This document shows positions 45,018 through 52,890 of a DNA stretch of 64,000 bases, in pieces. A program made the translations under genes and the position numbers. This DNA is from an uncultured Cyclobacteriaceae bacterium (GTDB lineage Bacteria; Bacteroidota; Bacteroidia; Cytophagales; Cyclobacteriaceae): positions 186,001 to 250,000 of the forward strand of contig CAKZRQ010000013.1 of the NCBI GenBank assembly GCA_937146645.1, read 5' to 3'. Numbering within the stretch: the first letter of the stretch is position 1; each line of letters begins with the position of its first letter. Under the pieces are notes generated by a model. The model did not search any database. It was not told where the DNA came from and saw only the letters and a program-made list of their open reading frames with translations.

Positions 45018-45359
45018 TTATTGGTTATCAAGACTTTCCCAGTATTCTGTAGCCCTTCTTAGATGAGGGATCATAATTGTTCCACCAATTAAAGTAGCAA
45101 TGGAAAACACTTCAAATACTTGCTCCTTGGTTAACCCGAGCTCGTGGCATTTGCCTAAATGATATCTTACGCAATCATCACACCGGAGAACAAGAGAACA
45201 GGCCAGTCCAATCATTTCCTTTGTTTTTTTGTCTACGCTGCCTTCAGAAAAAGCATTGGTGTCAAGGTTGAAAATTCTTTTTAAGACTTTATTGTCTTGT
45301 CCTAGAATTTTCTGATTCATACGACTACGATATTCGTTGAATTCTTCAGGGTTATTCAT
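45018..45359 (-). CDS. Carboxymuconolactone decarboxylase (AhpD-like) family protein
   Basis: 113 residues with the AhpD/CMD signature LACSLVLRCDDCVRYHLGKC: the CxxC pair (CDDC) and the following His are the redox residues of AhpD-type peroxidase partners. It could support peroxide defence or act on an unknown substrate. It is the first gene of the minus-strand run to mnmG and is divergent from comF across 74 bp. Confidence 0.88.
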   Translation of the reverse strand: MNNPEEFNEYRSRMNQKILGQDNKVLKRIFNLDTNAFSEGSVDKKTKEMIGLACSLVLRCDDCVRYHLGKCHELGLTKEQVFEVFSIATLIGGTIMIPHLRRATEYWESLDNQ

Positions 45360-45433
45360 TAACTTCTAATTCAAGTGGTGTGCAAATATACTAGGATTAT
45401 ACCCTAGACGAATACCAACAGCATATTTGGGTT

Positions 45434-46123
45434 ATGCGTTTACTTTTTGTCGAAGATTTTTTAAACATCCTTTTTCCAAGGAATTGTCAAATGTGCAAAC
45501 GATCTCTTCATGAATTTGAAGAACAGCTTTGTGTGACTTGTGAAGAATCGTTACCAAAAACCAATTATCCCTTAAGACCAAAAAGAAACGACTTAGTCCA
45601 AAAAGTTGAGGGGTTGACAAAAGTAAACTCCGTGATTTCCTTTCTCAGGTTCACTAAAGAGGGGCAAAGTCAACAACTTATCCATGAAATTAAGTATAAA
45701 AAGAAGCCCGCATTGGCGAAGTATCTGGGGAATCTTCTTGGTAGAGAATTGCTGGCATCGGGATATGAATTGCCGGAATTACTCATTCCAGTCCCTTTAC
45801 ATTCCGGAAAAGAAAGTAGAAGAGGCTTTAATCAAAGTGATGAATTCGCGAAAGGAATTAGTGAAGTGATTAATGTTCCTGTTAGCCAGTGTCTGATTAG
45901 GACTAAGTTTACTGAAACTCAAACAAAGAAAACTAGGGCGCAAAGATTGGCTAATGTAGAAGGTGTTTTCACTGTTATTAATGCGGATGAGCTAGTCGGG
46001 AAGAATGTTGCAATTATTGATGATGTAATGACTACCGGAGCAACTCTTTGTGCTTGTGGAAATGAAGTTTTGGACAATGACGCAAAAAGTGTGAATTTCA
46101 TTACTATTGCATCAGGAAGATGA
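45434..46123 (+). CDS. comF: ComF family protein
   Basis: 229 residues. An N-terminal zinc-finger part (CQMCKRSLHEF, LCVTCEES) is followed by a phosphoribosyltransferase domain with PRPP loop NVAIIDDVMTTGATLCACG near 195. ComF proteins take part in DNA uptake and processing of single-stranded DNA during natural transformation in some bacteria. The start of the next gene lies 4 bp downstream of its stop. Confidence 0.9.
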   Translation: MRLLFVEDFLNILFPRNCQMCKRSLHEFEEQLCVTCEESLPKTNYPLRPKRNDLVQKVEGLTKVNSVISFLRFTKEGQSQQLIHEIKYKKKPALAKYLGNLLGRELLASGYELPELLIPVPLHSGKESRRGFNQSDEFAKGISEVINVPVSQCLIRTKFTETQTKKTRAQRLANVEGVFTVINADELVGKNVAIIDDVMTTGATLCACGNEVLDNDAKSVNFITIASGR

Positions 46124-46127
46124 CTAT

Positions 46128-46652
46128 ATGGATATAGAGCGACTTAAATACCCTATCGGACATTTTGAAAGACCTGAAGTTATTTCAAATGAGAGGCTTC
46201 AGCAGGCCGTAGAGTACCTTGAGGAATTTCCCGAAATACTAGTCGAAGCCTGCCAAAGCTTTGACAGTGATTATCTATCCAAGGAATATCGTCCAGGAGG
46301 GTGGACCATAGCTCAAACTATACACCATATTGCCGATAGTCATATGAATGCCCTGGTGAGGTTCAAAATGGCTTTGACAGAGAGAAATCCTGAAATAAAA
46401 CCCTATGAGGAGGCAGAATGGGCTAAGTTGGCAGATTATTCTTTGGATGTTGCTCCTTCTTTAAAGCTTATTGAATCTATTCATTTAAAATGGACGGCAT
46501 TATTACAAGGGATGGAGCCACACGATTTTGAAAAGTGTTATTTCCACCCTGAATCACAACAGATGGTCTCTTTGAAAGAGGTATGTCTTACTTACGAGTG
46601 GCATAGTAAGCATCACCTTGCCCATCTCAGGTTACCTCAGTTGCACCAATAA
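46128..46652 (+). CDS. DinB/YfiT-like metal-dependent hydrolase
   Basis: 174 residues from the ATG at 46128, starting MDIERLKYPIGHFERPE; an in-frame TTG at 46107 would overlap comF and is less likely. The DinB four-helix fold is supported by the metal His residues in QTIHHIADSHMNALVRF and YEWHSKHHLAHLRLPQL. Relatives include putative thiol S-transferases (BstA/YfiT). Substrate unknown. Confidence 0.85.
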   Translation: MDIERLKYPIGHFERPEVISNERLQQAVEYLEEFPEILVEACQSFDSDYLSKEYRPGGWTIAQTIHHIADSHMNALVRFKMALTERNPEIKPYEEAEWAKLADYSLDVAPSLKLIESIHLKWTALLQGMEPHDFEKCYFHPESQQMVSLKEVCLTYEWHSKHHLAHLRLPQLHQ

Positions 46653-46675
46653 AATTTCGATAAAGCAGATCCCTG

Positions 46676-48094
46676 ATGTTATTTACGTCTTTAGAGTTTG
46701 CCATATTCTTTCCGATCGTTTTTTGTCTTTATTGGTTATTAAAAAAGTATCATAAGGCACAATTGAGCCTTATTTTGCTTAGTTCATATGTGTTCTATGG
46801 TTGGTGGGACTGGAGGTTTTTGAGCCTAATTATTTTCTCATCTGTAGCCGACTTTACCCTTGGAATACTTCTTGGCAAGGAGGAAGACCCAAAATTGAGA
46901 AAACTTCTGGTGGGTATAAGTCTACTTGTTAATCTTGGGCTTCTAGGTGTTTTTAAGTATTTCGATTTCTTCGCGGAGTCTTTTGTGGCGGCCTTTTCTT
47001 GGTTTGGGCAAGACATCTCTTATAGCACTTTGAATATCGTCTTACCGGTGGGTATAAGCTTTTACACGTTTCAGACACTTAGCTATACACTAGATGTTTA
47101 CCGAGGGAAGTTAAAGCCTACAAAAAACATATTGGCATTTTTCAGCTTTGTGAGCTTTTTCCCACAGTTAGTCGCGGGCCCAATCGAAAGAGCGAGCCAT
47201 TTATTGGGACAGTTTTATTCACCCCGAAAGTTTGATTATGCCTGGGCTGTTAGTGGAGTAAGGTTATTTATCTGGGGTTTTTTTAAGAAAATGGTGATTG
47301 CAGATAATGCGGCCAGTCTTGTGAACCCAATTTTTGAGAATTATTCAGAACAAAATAGTATTGTTCTCATACTTGGGGCGATTTTATTTGCTTTCCAGAT
47401 CTACGGAGACTTTAGTGGATATTCGGATATGGCAATTGGTCTCTCTAGGATACTTGGCTTTGATCTTATGCTGAACTTTAGGTTTCCCTACCTCGCCAAA
47501 AGCATCAATGACTTTTGGAAAAGATGGCATATATCGCTATCGAGCTGGTTTAGGGATTATTTATACATCCCTATAGGGGGTAGCTATGGTTCTAACCTTT
47601 TTTCCTTTAGGAATGTGATGATAGTATTTCTGGTCAGTGGCTTTTGGCATGGTGCTAACTGGACCTTTATTGTGTGGGGTTTAATACATGGGTTAATGTA
47701 TGTCCCATTATTTCTGAAAAAATCCCAAAATAAGTCGCGAGAAACGGAATCTACATTTGGGCTAGCGATGAGTACTATATTCACTTTTCTGGTAGTTTGT
47801 CTGGCTTGGGTATTCTTTAGGTCTGAATCGGTTTCAGAAGCGTTTTCGTATTTGTCTGGGGTATTCACAAACTCTGGTTCAGCAAACATTATCCTGGCTT
47901 CCAATAAGCGACTTTTGACTCTTTGTGTAGTTTTATTTGCCGCAGTTGTGATGATGATGGTTGAGTTTAACTATGAGAGGAAAGGAAAAAATGAAGTACT
48001 TCTCCCTAGCTATGGTTTAGGCATTGTGGTTTTAGGAATTATGTTTTTTGGGGCGTTTAGTAACCCAGAGGATTTTATTTATTTCCAATTCTAA
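46676..48094 (+). CDS. MBOAT-family O-acyltransferase (AlgI/DltB-like)
   Basis: 472 residues with about 11-12 membrane segments. MBOAT signatures are FYTFQTLSYTLDVYRG, NDFWKRWHISLSSWFRDYLY near 283 and the catalytic His in VSGFWHGANWTFIVWGLIHG near 325. It moves acyl (often acetyl) groups across the membrane to a periplasmic acceptor, usually a polysaccharide. The next gene starts on its last base (TAATG) and is probably the periplasmic partner. It lies about 20 kb from the EPS locus. Confidence 0.92.
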   Translation: MLFTSLEFAIFFPIVFCLYWLLKKYHKAQLSLILLSSYVFYGWWDWRFLSLIIFSSVADFTLGILLGKEEDPKLRKLLVGISLLVNLGLLGVFKYFDFFAESFVAAFSWFGQDISYSTLNIVLPVGISFYTFQTLSYTLDVYRGKLKPTKNILAFFSFVSFFPQLVAGPIERASHLLGQFYSPRKFDYAWAVSGVRLFIWGFFKKMVIADNAASLVNPIFENYSEQNSIVLILGAILFAFQIYGDFSGYSDMAIGLSRILGFDLMLNFRFPYLAKSINDFWKRWHISLSSWFRDYLYIPIGGSYGSNLFSFRNVMIVFLVSGFWHGANWTFIVWGLIHGLMYVPLFLKKSQNKSRETESTFGLAMSTIFTFLVVCLAWVFFRSESVSEAFSYLSGVFTNSGSANIILASNKRLLTLCVVLFAAVVMMMVEFNYERKGKNEVLLPSYGLGIVVLGIMFFGAFSNPEDFIYFQF

Positions 48095-48990
48095 TGAGAA
48101 AGTTCATTCAAAAAGGGCTCTTTTATCTTATCGGGATTCTAACGGTTGCGTGGGTATTAGCCCGTCTTGGGTACTTTGTTATTGGAAATTCGTCTTTTTA
48201 TAAGCCATCATATGTGGCCTCTGGTCTTGATAATGATCGTTTTGATATGATTATTGCTGGCTCAAGCCGAGGGCTTTCCGCTTTAAGTGCGGGACAAATC
48301 CAAAACGAAACGGGAAAAAAGGTTTTGAATTTGTGTATGACAGATACGGCGTTACCTACGCATTTTTTGATGATCCAACACTTTTTTGAATCAGGAAACC
48401 ATGCAGATGTGGTTGTTCTTTCACTTGACCTGGCAGATATGGAATCTTCAGAAGTTAAAATAGGTGATGCAGACTTCAAGTTTTTACCCTTTTCAGGCGA
48501 AAAATATGTTCAGGACTTTTATGAGGTTTATGATCAAAGTGAACTAGGTAGTCTAAAGAACTCAGGGCTAGTTCCATTCATGGCTTTTTCTGAATATAAT
48601 TCTCAACTGATTTACCCTTCCTTAAGAGGGCTAATTAACCCTGACTTTACCTATTTATTCGATAAAAATGGGGATTATAGCTATCCTGACTATCTCGCCC
48701 GGGAAAGCACAGGAGAGTTAGAAGATATTGAGTTGGATCTGTCGAACCCGATACTTGAACAGATTCAGGAATATGTTGAAGCAGAAGGAAGCCGCCTTGT
48801 TGTTTACATCGCCCCGTATTTGTCTCTTAGAATTGATCCGGGAGAAAAGGTTGGTTTGAATTTGATAAATCATTCAGGTCTTTTGGAGCTGCCAAGGTTT
48901 TTTGCTGACGAGGTTCATTTAGTAAATTCAGGAAAAAAAGGAGCCACAAGTGCCTTTTTGGAAGCATTGGATGGAGTTCTTTCAGAATAA
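48094..48990 (+). CDS. MBOAT-partner SGNH-like protein
   Basis: 298 residues with an N-terminal membrane anchor (GLFYLIGILTVAWVLARLGY). The segment MIIAGSSRGLSALSAGQI near 50-67 resembles the GDS-type nucleophile block of SGNH hydrolases. A C-terminal LPRFFADEVHLVNSGKKGAT has the D-x-x-H spacing of the SGNH His block. The overlap with the MBOAT gene (TAATG) suggests it receives the acyl group and passes it to the final substrate, as in AlgJ/AlgX or PatB systems. That role is inference. Confidence 0.7.
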   Translation: MRKFIQKGLFYLIGILTVAWVLARLGYFVIGNSSFYKPSYVASGLDNDRFDMIIAGSSRGLSALSAGQIQNETGKKVLNLCMTDTALPTHFLMIQHFFESGNHADVVVLSLDLADMESSEVKIGDADFKFLPFSGEKYVQDFYEVYDQSELGSLKNSGLVPFMAFSEYNSQLIYPSLRGLINPDFTYLFDKNGDYSYPDYLARESTGELEDIELDLSNPILEQIQEYVEAEGSRLVVYIAPYLSLRIDPGEKVGLNLINHSGLLELPRFFADEVHLVNSGKKGATSAFLEALDGVLSE

Positions 48991-49001
48991 ATCGATTTCA
49001 G

Positions 49002-49760
49002 ATGAATATTGACTTGAGTAGCAAAACAGTTTTAGTAACTGGAGCATCCAGAGGAATAGGTGCAGCAGTGGCTGAGCAACTTGCAGCCTCCGGAGCTAAA
49101 GTTCTAATCCATTATAACAGAGGAAAGGATAAGGCAAATGAGGTTTTGAATAAATTAGGTGGCCGTGGAGCCATAATTCAAAGTGATCTGTCTGATGCAA
49201 ATCAAGTGATAGGTTTCGTCAAGAGAGCTTGGGATGAATTTGGGCCTATTTCAGCTGTTGTGAATAATGCTGGAATTGCAAAACCTGCTGCCGATGATAT
49301 GCGAAGCGAGGAATGGCTGGCTGTTTGGGAAGAAACAATGGCAGTTAACACTACTTCATTAGCGATCATTTGCAAGGAATATGTTGAATTGGCAAGAAAG
49401 GAAAAAGATGGCCGAATAATCAATGTGTCGTCAAGAGCGGCCTTTCGTGGCGATACCCAAGATTATATTGCTTATGCAGCTTCTAAGGGGGCTGTGGTGA
49501 GCATCACCAGAACTATTGCAAGACATTACGGCAAAGAAGGAATTAAAGCATTTTTAATTGCACCAGGCTTTACCAGAACCGATATGGCAAATGAAATTCT
49601 TGCAGAATATGGTGAGGGTTTTGCTTTGAACGATATTGCGCTTCCTGAACTTACAAAGCCGGAAGACCTGGCTCCAATGATTACTCTTCTATGTTCGGGA
49701 ATGGCAGATCATGCCACAGGCGCAAGCATTGATATTAATGCCGGTTCTTACGTTCACTAA
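49002..49760 (+). CDS. SDR-family oxidoreductase (FabG-like)
   Basis: 252 residues of the classical short-chain dehydrogenase family: NAD(P) loop VLVTGASRGIGAAVAEQLA, NNAG in AVVNNAGIAKP, catalytic Ser in INVSSRAAF and YxxxK in YIAYAASKGAVVS. The specific substrate is unknown. The decarboxylase gene begins 2 bp after its stop, so the two are probably co-translated, but a joint pathway is not evident. Confidence 0.88.
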   Translation: MNIDLSSKTVLVTGASRGIGAAVAEQLAASGAKVLIHYNRGKDKANEVLNKLGGRGAIIQSDLSDANQVIGFVKRAWDEFGPISAVVNNAGIAKPAADDMRSEEWLAVWEETMAVNTTSLAIICKEYVELARKEKDGRIINVSSRAAFRGDTQDYIAYAASKGAVVSITRTIARHYGKEGIKAFLIAPGFTRTDMANEILAEYGEGFALNDIALPELTKPEDLAPMITLLCSGMADHATGASIDINAGSYVH

Positions 49761-49762
49761 TT

Positions 49763-51190
49763 ATGGATAAGGAAGAATTCAGGAAAAGGGGACATGAATT
49801 AGTAGACTGGATGGCAGATTTCATGCAATCAAAGGAATCCTATCCTGTTACACCTGATGTAAAACCCGGGGAAATTCTTTCCAGACTTCCTGAAAAAGCA
49901 CCAGATAAAGCAGAGCCATTTGAGGAAATTTTCTCTGATTTTGAAAATATAATCATGCCAGGGATGACCCATTGGCAAAACCCATCATTCTTTGGCTATT
50001 TCCCTGCAAATAATTCAGAGCCTTCCATTTTGGCTGAAATGCTCATGTCAACATTGGGTGCTCAATGTATGTCCTGGATTACTTCACCTGCAGCAGCTGA
50101 GCTCGAAGAGAGGGTATGTGATTGGTTGAGAGACGCAAAAGGTATACACTCAGGATGGAAAGGCTGTATTCATGATACAGCCAGCACAGCAACTTTGAGT
50201 GCGTTGTTAGCAGCAAGAGAAAAGTTCAGCAAGTTCCAGATTAATAAATCCGGGTTTACCGGGACAGAGAAGTTTAGAATCTACGCTTCAACTCATGTTC
50301 ATTCTTCCATTGATAAAGCAGTCAAAATCAGTGGGATCGGTGAAGAGAATCTGGTAAGGGTTGATGTTGACGAGCAATTTGGGATGATCCCTGAAGCCTT
50401 GGAAAGAGCCATCCAAAGTGATTTGAATAATGGCTTCTCCCCACTGATGGTTATTTCAGCACTCGGTACGACCAGCTCTACGGCGGTTGATCCGATAGGC
50501 CCAATTACCAAGATTTGTAAGGAGTACAAGGTTTGGCATCATATAGATGCCGCTTTTGCTGGGACGGCCTTACTTCTTCCTCAGTTTCAATCCCTTATGG
50601 AAGGCCATGAAGATGCGGATTCTTACGTGTTTAATCCGCATAAGTGGATGATGACCAATTTTGACTGTACGGTTATGTTTTTGAGAGAGCCGAAGCATTT
50701 GGTAAACACGTTTTCATTGACACCGGAATATTTGAAAACTGATCTTGATGAAAAGGTGAATAATTACAGGGATTGGGGTATTCCTTTAGGAAGAAGGTTT
50801 AGGGCATTGAAGCTTTGGTTTGTGATTAGATCCTATGGTTTAGACGGATTGAGGACAAAGATCCAATATCATCTTGATCTGACGAAAAAGGCAGAATCTT
50901 GGATCAATGAAGATGAAAGGTTGGAGATTTTGGCACCTGTGAATTTCAATACAATTTGTTTCAGATACAGAGACGTAGAATTGAGCACAATTGAATTGAA
51001 TAAAATCAATGAAAATTGGATGTCTTCTTCAAATTCAACTCATAAAGTGTTTTTCTCTCATACCAAGCTCGACGGAAAGTATGTGATTAGATGGGTGATT
51101 GGTCAGACTGATGTCGAAGAAAAACATATCCAACAGGCCTGGGTTTTATTGCAAGACCAATTGAATAAGACCCTTAAGACTTCAGCCTAA
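49763..51190 (+). CDS. PLP-dependent group II (aromatic-type) amino acid decarboxylase
   Basis: 475 residues. N-terminus REFKRxG-like (MDKEEFRKRGHELVDWMADF), GMTHWQNPSFFGYFPANNSE near 70, DASTAT-like HDTASTATLSALLAAREKF, VHSSIDKA, HIDAAFAGTALLLPQF (cofactor Asp) and the PLP lysine in VFNPHKWMMTNFDC near 292. This pattern matches aromatic-L-amino-acid decarboxylases, which make tryptamine, tyramine or phenethylamine. The amino acid used cannot be fixed by eye. Confidence 0.9.
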   Translation: MDKEEFRKRGHELVDWMADFMQSKESYPVTPDVKPGEILSRLPEKAPDKAEPFEEIFSDFENIIMPGMTHWQNPSFFGYFPANNSEPSILAEMLMSTLGAQCMSWITSPAAAELEERVCDWLRDAKGIHSGWKGCIHDTASTATLSALLAAREKFSKFQINKSGFTGTEKFRIYASTHVHSSIDKAVKISGIGEENLVRVDVDEQFGMIPEALERAIQSDLNNGFSPLMVISALGTTSSTAVDPIGPITKICKEYKVWHHIDAAFAGTALLLPQFQSLMEGHEDADSYVFNPHKWMMTNFDCTVMFLREPKHLVNTFSLTPEYLKTDLDEKVNNYRDWGIPLGRRFRALKLWFVIRSYGLDGLRTKIQYHLDLTKKAESWINEDERLEILAPVNFNTICFRYRDVELSTIELNKINENWMSSSNSTHKVFFSHTKLDGKYVIRWVIGQTDVEEKHIQQAWVLLQDQLNKTLKTSA

Positions 51191-51775
51191 ATGCCTGCCC
51201 GGTCCAAAAAAGACCCAATCTTCACTCCAGAGCTAATTCGGATCATCAAGATTTTTGGGATAGCCTCTGTTCTGATCGTCGTAGCGCTATCATTTTTTGA
51301 TTCTAAACGAGCAAATAATACAGGCGAAGATCAGACGTTTAGGATGACTCAATCAAATCGCCTCTACTTCTTAAATGTTAGGGCATTATCCTATGAAAGG
51401 GAACTCAGGAAGGATGCTAAAATGACTTTGTTCCGTCATGATAAGAGGAGAGTAAATTCGGATCGACCCAGTATCGATTTGGTTCTCATATTAAATGGTC
51501 AGAAGGACGAGGCATATCTTTACCTAGAACCGGTAAACACCGAATGGCCCTTGACAATCCGCATAGGGGATGGTTCCGAAGCCAAAGAATTTGTACTTAA
51601 GAATGGAAATAAAAATGATCATTACTCTCATGTTCAGGTTTTGAAGCAGGCGATTCTTGACAAGGATCAAATATTTCTTTTTCATGATGAATCATGGGTG
51701 CCTTTTTGGCAAGAAGAAGGTGAGCTTGAATATTTGAGTATTATTTTGGAGGACTTCTCGAAACTCCTTGATTAA
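51191..51775 (+). CDS. Conserved hypothetical membrane-anchored protein, 194 aa
   Basis: Not recognised. It starts directly after the decarboxylase stop codon. One membrane segment lies at about 20-37 (IFGIASVLIVVALSFFDS). The rest is a hydrophilic, probably periplasmic domain with beta-rich stretches (SIDLVLILNGQKDEAYLYLE) and an acidic C-terminus (EYLSIILEDFSKLLD). The operon context gives no functional clue. Confidence 0.75.
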   Translation: MPARSKKDPIFTPELIRIIKIFGIASVLIVVALSFFDSKRANNTGEDQTFRMTQSNRLYFLNVRALSYERELRKDAKMTLFRHDKRRVNSDRPSIDLVLILNGQKDEAYLYLEPVNTEWPLTIRIGDGSEAKEFVLKNGNKNDHYSHVQVLKQAILDKDQIFLFHDESWVPFWQEEGELEYLSIILEDFSKLLD

Positions 51776-51784
51776 ACCAACGCT

Positions 51785-52234
51785 ATGAATCAGAAAATTT
51801 ACGGTATGTTCAAATCCCAAGAAGGGAAAGTAATTGATAACGGACCTTCTAAAGCAGCCAACTGGTTGGGTGCGAAGCTACTTAGAGTTGGAGACTCCTA
51901 TGTAACAGTAGAATGTGTGGTTCGAGAGGATATGACCAACCCTGTTGGAATACTGCATGGAGGTATTGCTTCCTTAATGTTAGATGAAGTGATAGGAATG
52001 GGAAATGTGATTATGAGTGAGGAGTATGTAATGTCTAGTGTTAACCTAAATGTTGATTTTCTTTCTTCAGCTAAGGTCGGGGAACGATTGATTATTTCCT
52101 CTAAATTGATTCGAACCGGAGCAAACCTGAATCACTGGGAAGCGAAAATTGAAAAGGAATCTGGAAAGATAGTAGCGAAGGCCTCAAGCAACATGGCAAA
52201 GACTCACGTGAAGCTTTCAGATCTTGGGTTATAA
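51785..52234 (+). CDS. PaaI-type hotdog-fold thioesterase
   Basis: 149 residues with the hotdog signature TNPVGILHGGIASLMLDEVI near 50-69, including the HGG motif and catalytic-type Asp/Glu. Such enzymes hydrolyse acyl-CoA thioesters, often from aromatic or medium-chain acids. The gene lies 9 bp after the hypothetical membrane protein at the end of a plus-strand run. Confidence 0.88.
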   Translation: MNQKIYGMFKSQEGKVIDNGPSKAANWLGAKLLRVGDSYVTVECVVREDMTNPVGILHGGIASLMLDEVIGMGNVIMSEEYVMSSVNLNVDFLSSAKVGERLIISSKLIRTGANLNHWEAKIEKESGKIVAKASSNMAKTHVKLSDLGL

Positions 52235-52261
52235 TTGAGCCCAATTATATTGAGTTAAATC

Positions 52262-52804
52262 TTACTTTTTCACCAAGCCATTCATCTTGCACATGATATC
52301 CCAAATGGCTATTCCCAGGGACACTGAGATATTGAGTGAGTGTTTGGTGCCAAATTGAGGTATTTCCAGCACTACATTCGAATTTGCCAGAACCTCTTCT
52401 TCTACCCCAAAAACCTCATTTCCGAATACCAGGGCCTGTTTTTGATCTTCGTTAGGCTGATATTTTTCTAAGGAGACAGTCTTCTCGGCCTGTTCCAATG
52501 CGCAGATTTTGTACCCATCTTTCTTAAGCTTTTCTATAGCCTCCATGGTATTCAGACAGTATTCCCATTCTACAGAATCCGTAGCTCCGAGAGCCGTTTT
52601 TTGAATGTCCCGATGTGGAGGTTGACCGGTAATTCCACAGAGATAGATTTTTTCAATTCGGAAAGCATCTCCCGTTCTGAAGGCTGAACCAACATTATTC
52701 AAGCTTCGAATATTGTCTAAAACCAGAACGATCGGGGTCTTTTCAGCATCCTTGTATTCTTCTACGCTGAGCCGGTTTAGCTCTTCCATGCTTAATTTTT
52801 TCAT
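52262..52804 (-). CDS. TrmH/SpoU-family RNA methyltransferase
   Basis: 180 residues with the three SPOUT motifs: RSLNNVGSAFRTGDAF (motif 1, Asn and Arg), ALVFGNEVFGVEEEVL (motif 2) and LEIPQFGTKHSLNISVSLGI (motif 3), which form the knotted SAM site. It probably 2'-O-methylates a tRNA or rRNA. It is shorter than TrmB/RlmB types with extra domains. It is transcribed divergently from mutS over 86 bp. Confidence 0.92.
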   Translation of the reverse strand: MKKLSMEELNRLSVEEYKDAEKTPIVLVLDNIRSLNNVGSAFRTGDAFRIEKIYLCGITGQPPHRDIQKTALGATDSVEWEYCLNTMEAIEKLKKDGYKICALEQAEKTVSLEKYQPNEDQKQALVFGNEVFGVEEEVLANSNVVLEIPQFGTKHSLNISVSLGIAIWDIMCKMNGLVKK

Positions 52805-52890
52805 CTGCTTTTGTTATGGTATGCGAATGCTTATTTTCGACTTTCATTTGGGTTTCCTGCCCAAAACTACAAATAGCCCTTCAAACTCCT

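Noticed and set aside
46107..46127. TTG start for the DinB-like gene
   Set aside because: It overlaps the end of comF; the ATG at 46128 gives the usual family start.
52195..52215. TCACGTGA core in the thioesterase gene as a third parS site
   Set aside because: Only about 11 of 16 bases match the parS consensus and it lies in coding sequence.
52231..52248. Inverted repeat ATAATTG/CAATTAT at the thioesterase stop
   Set aside because: AT-rich stem with no T run on either side; too weak to call a terminator.
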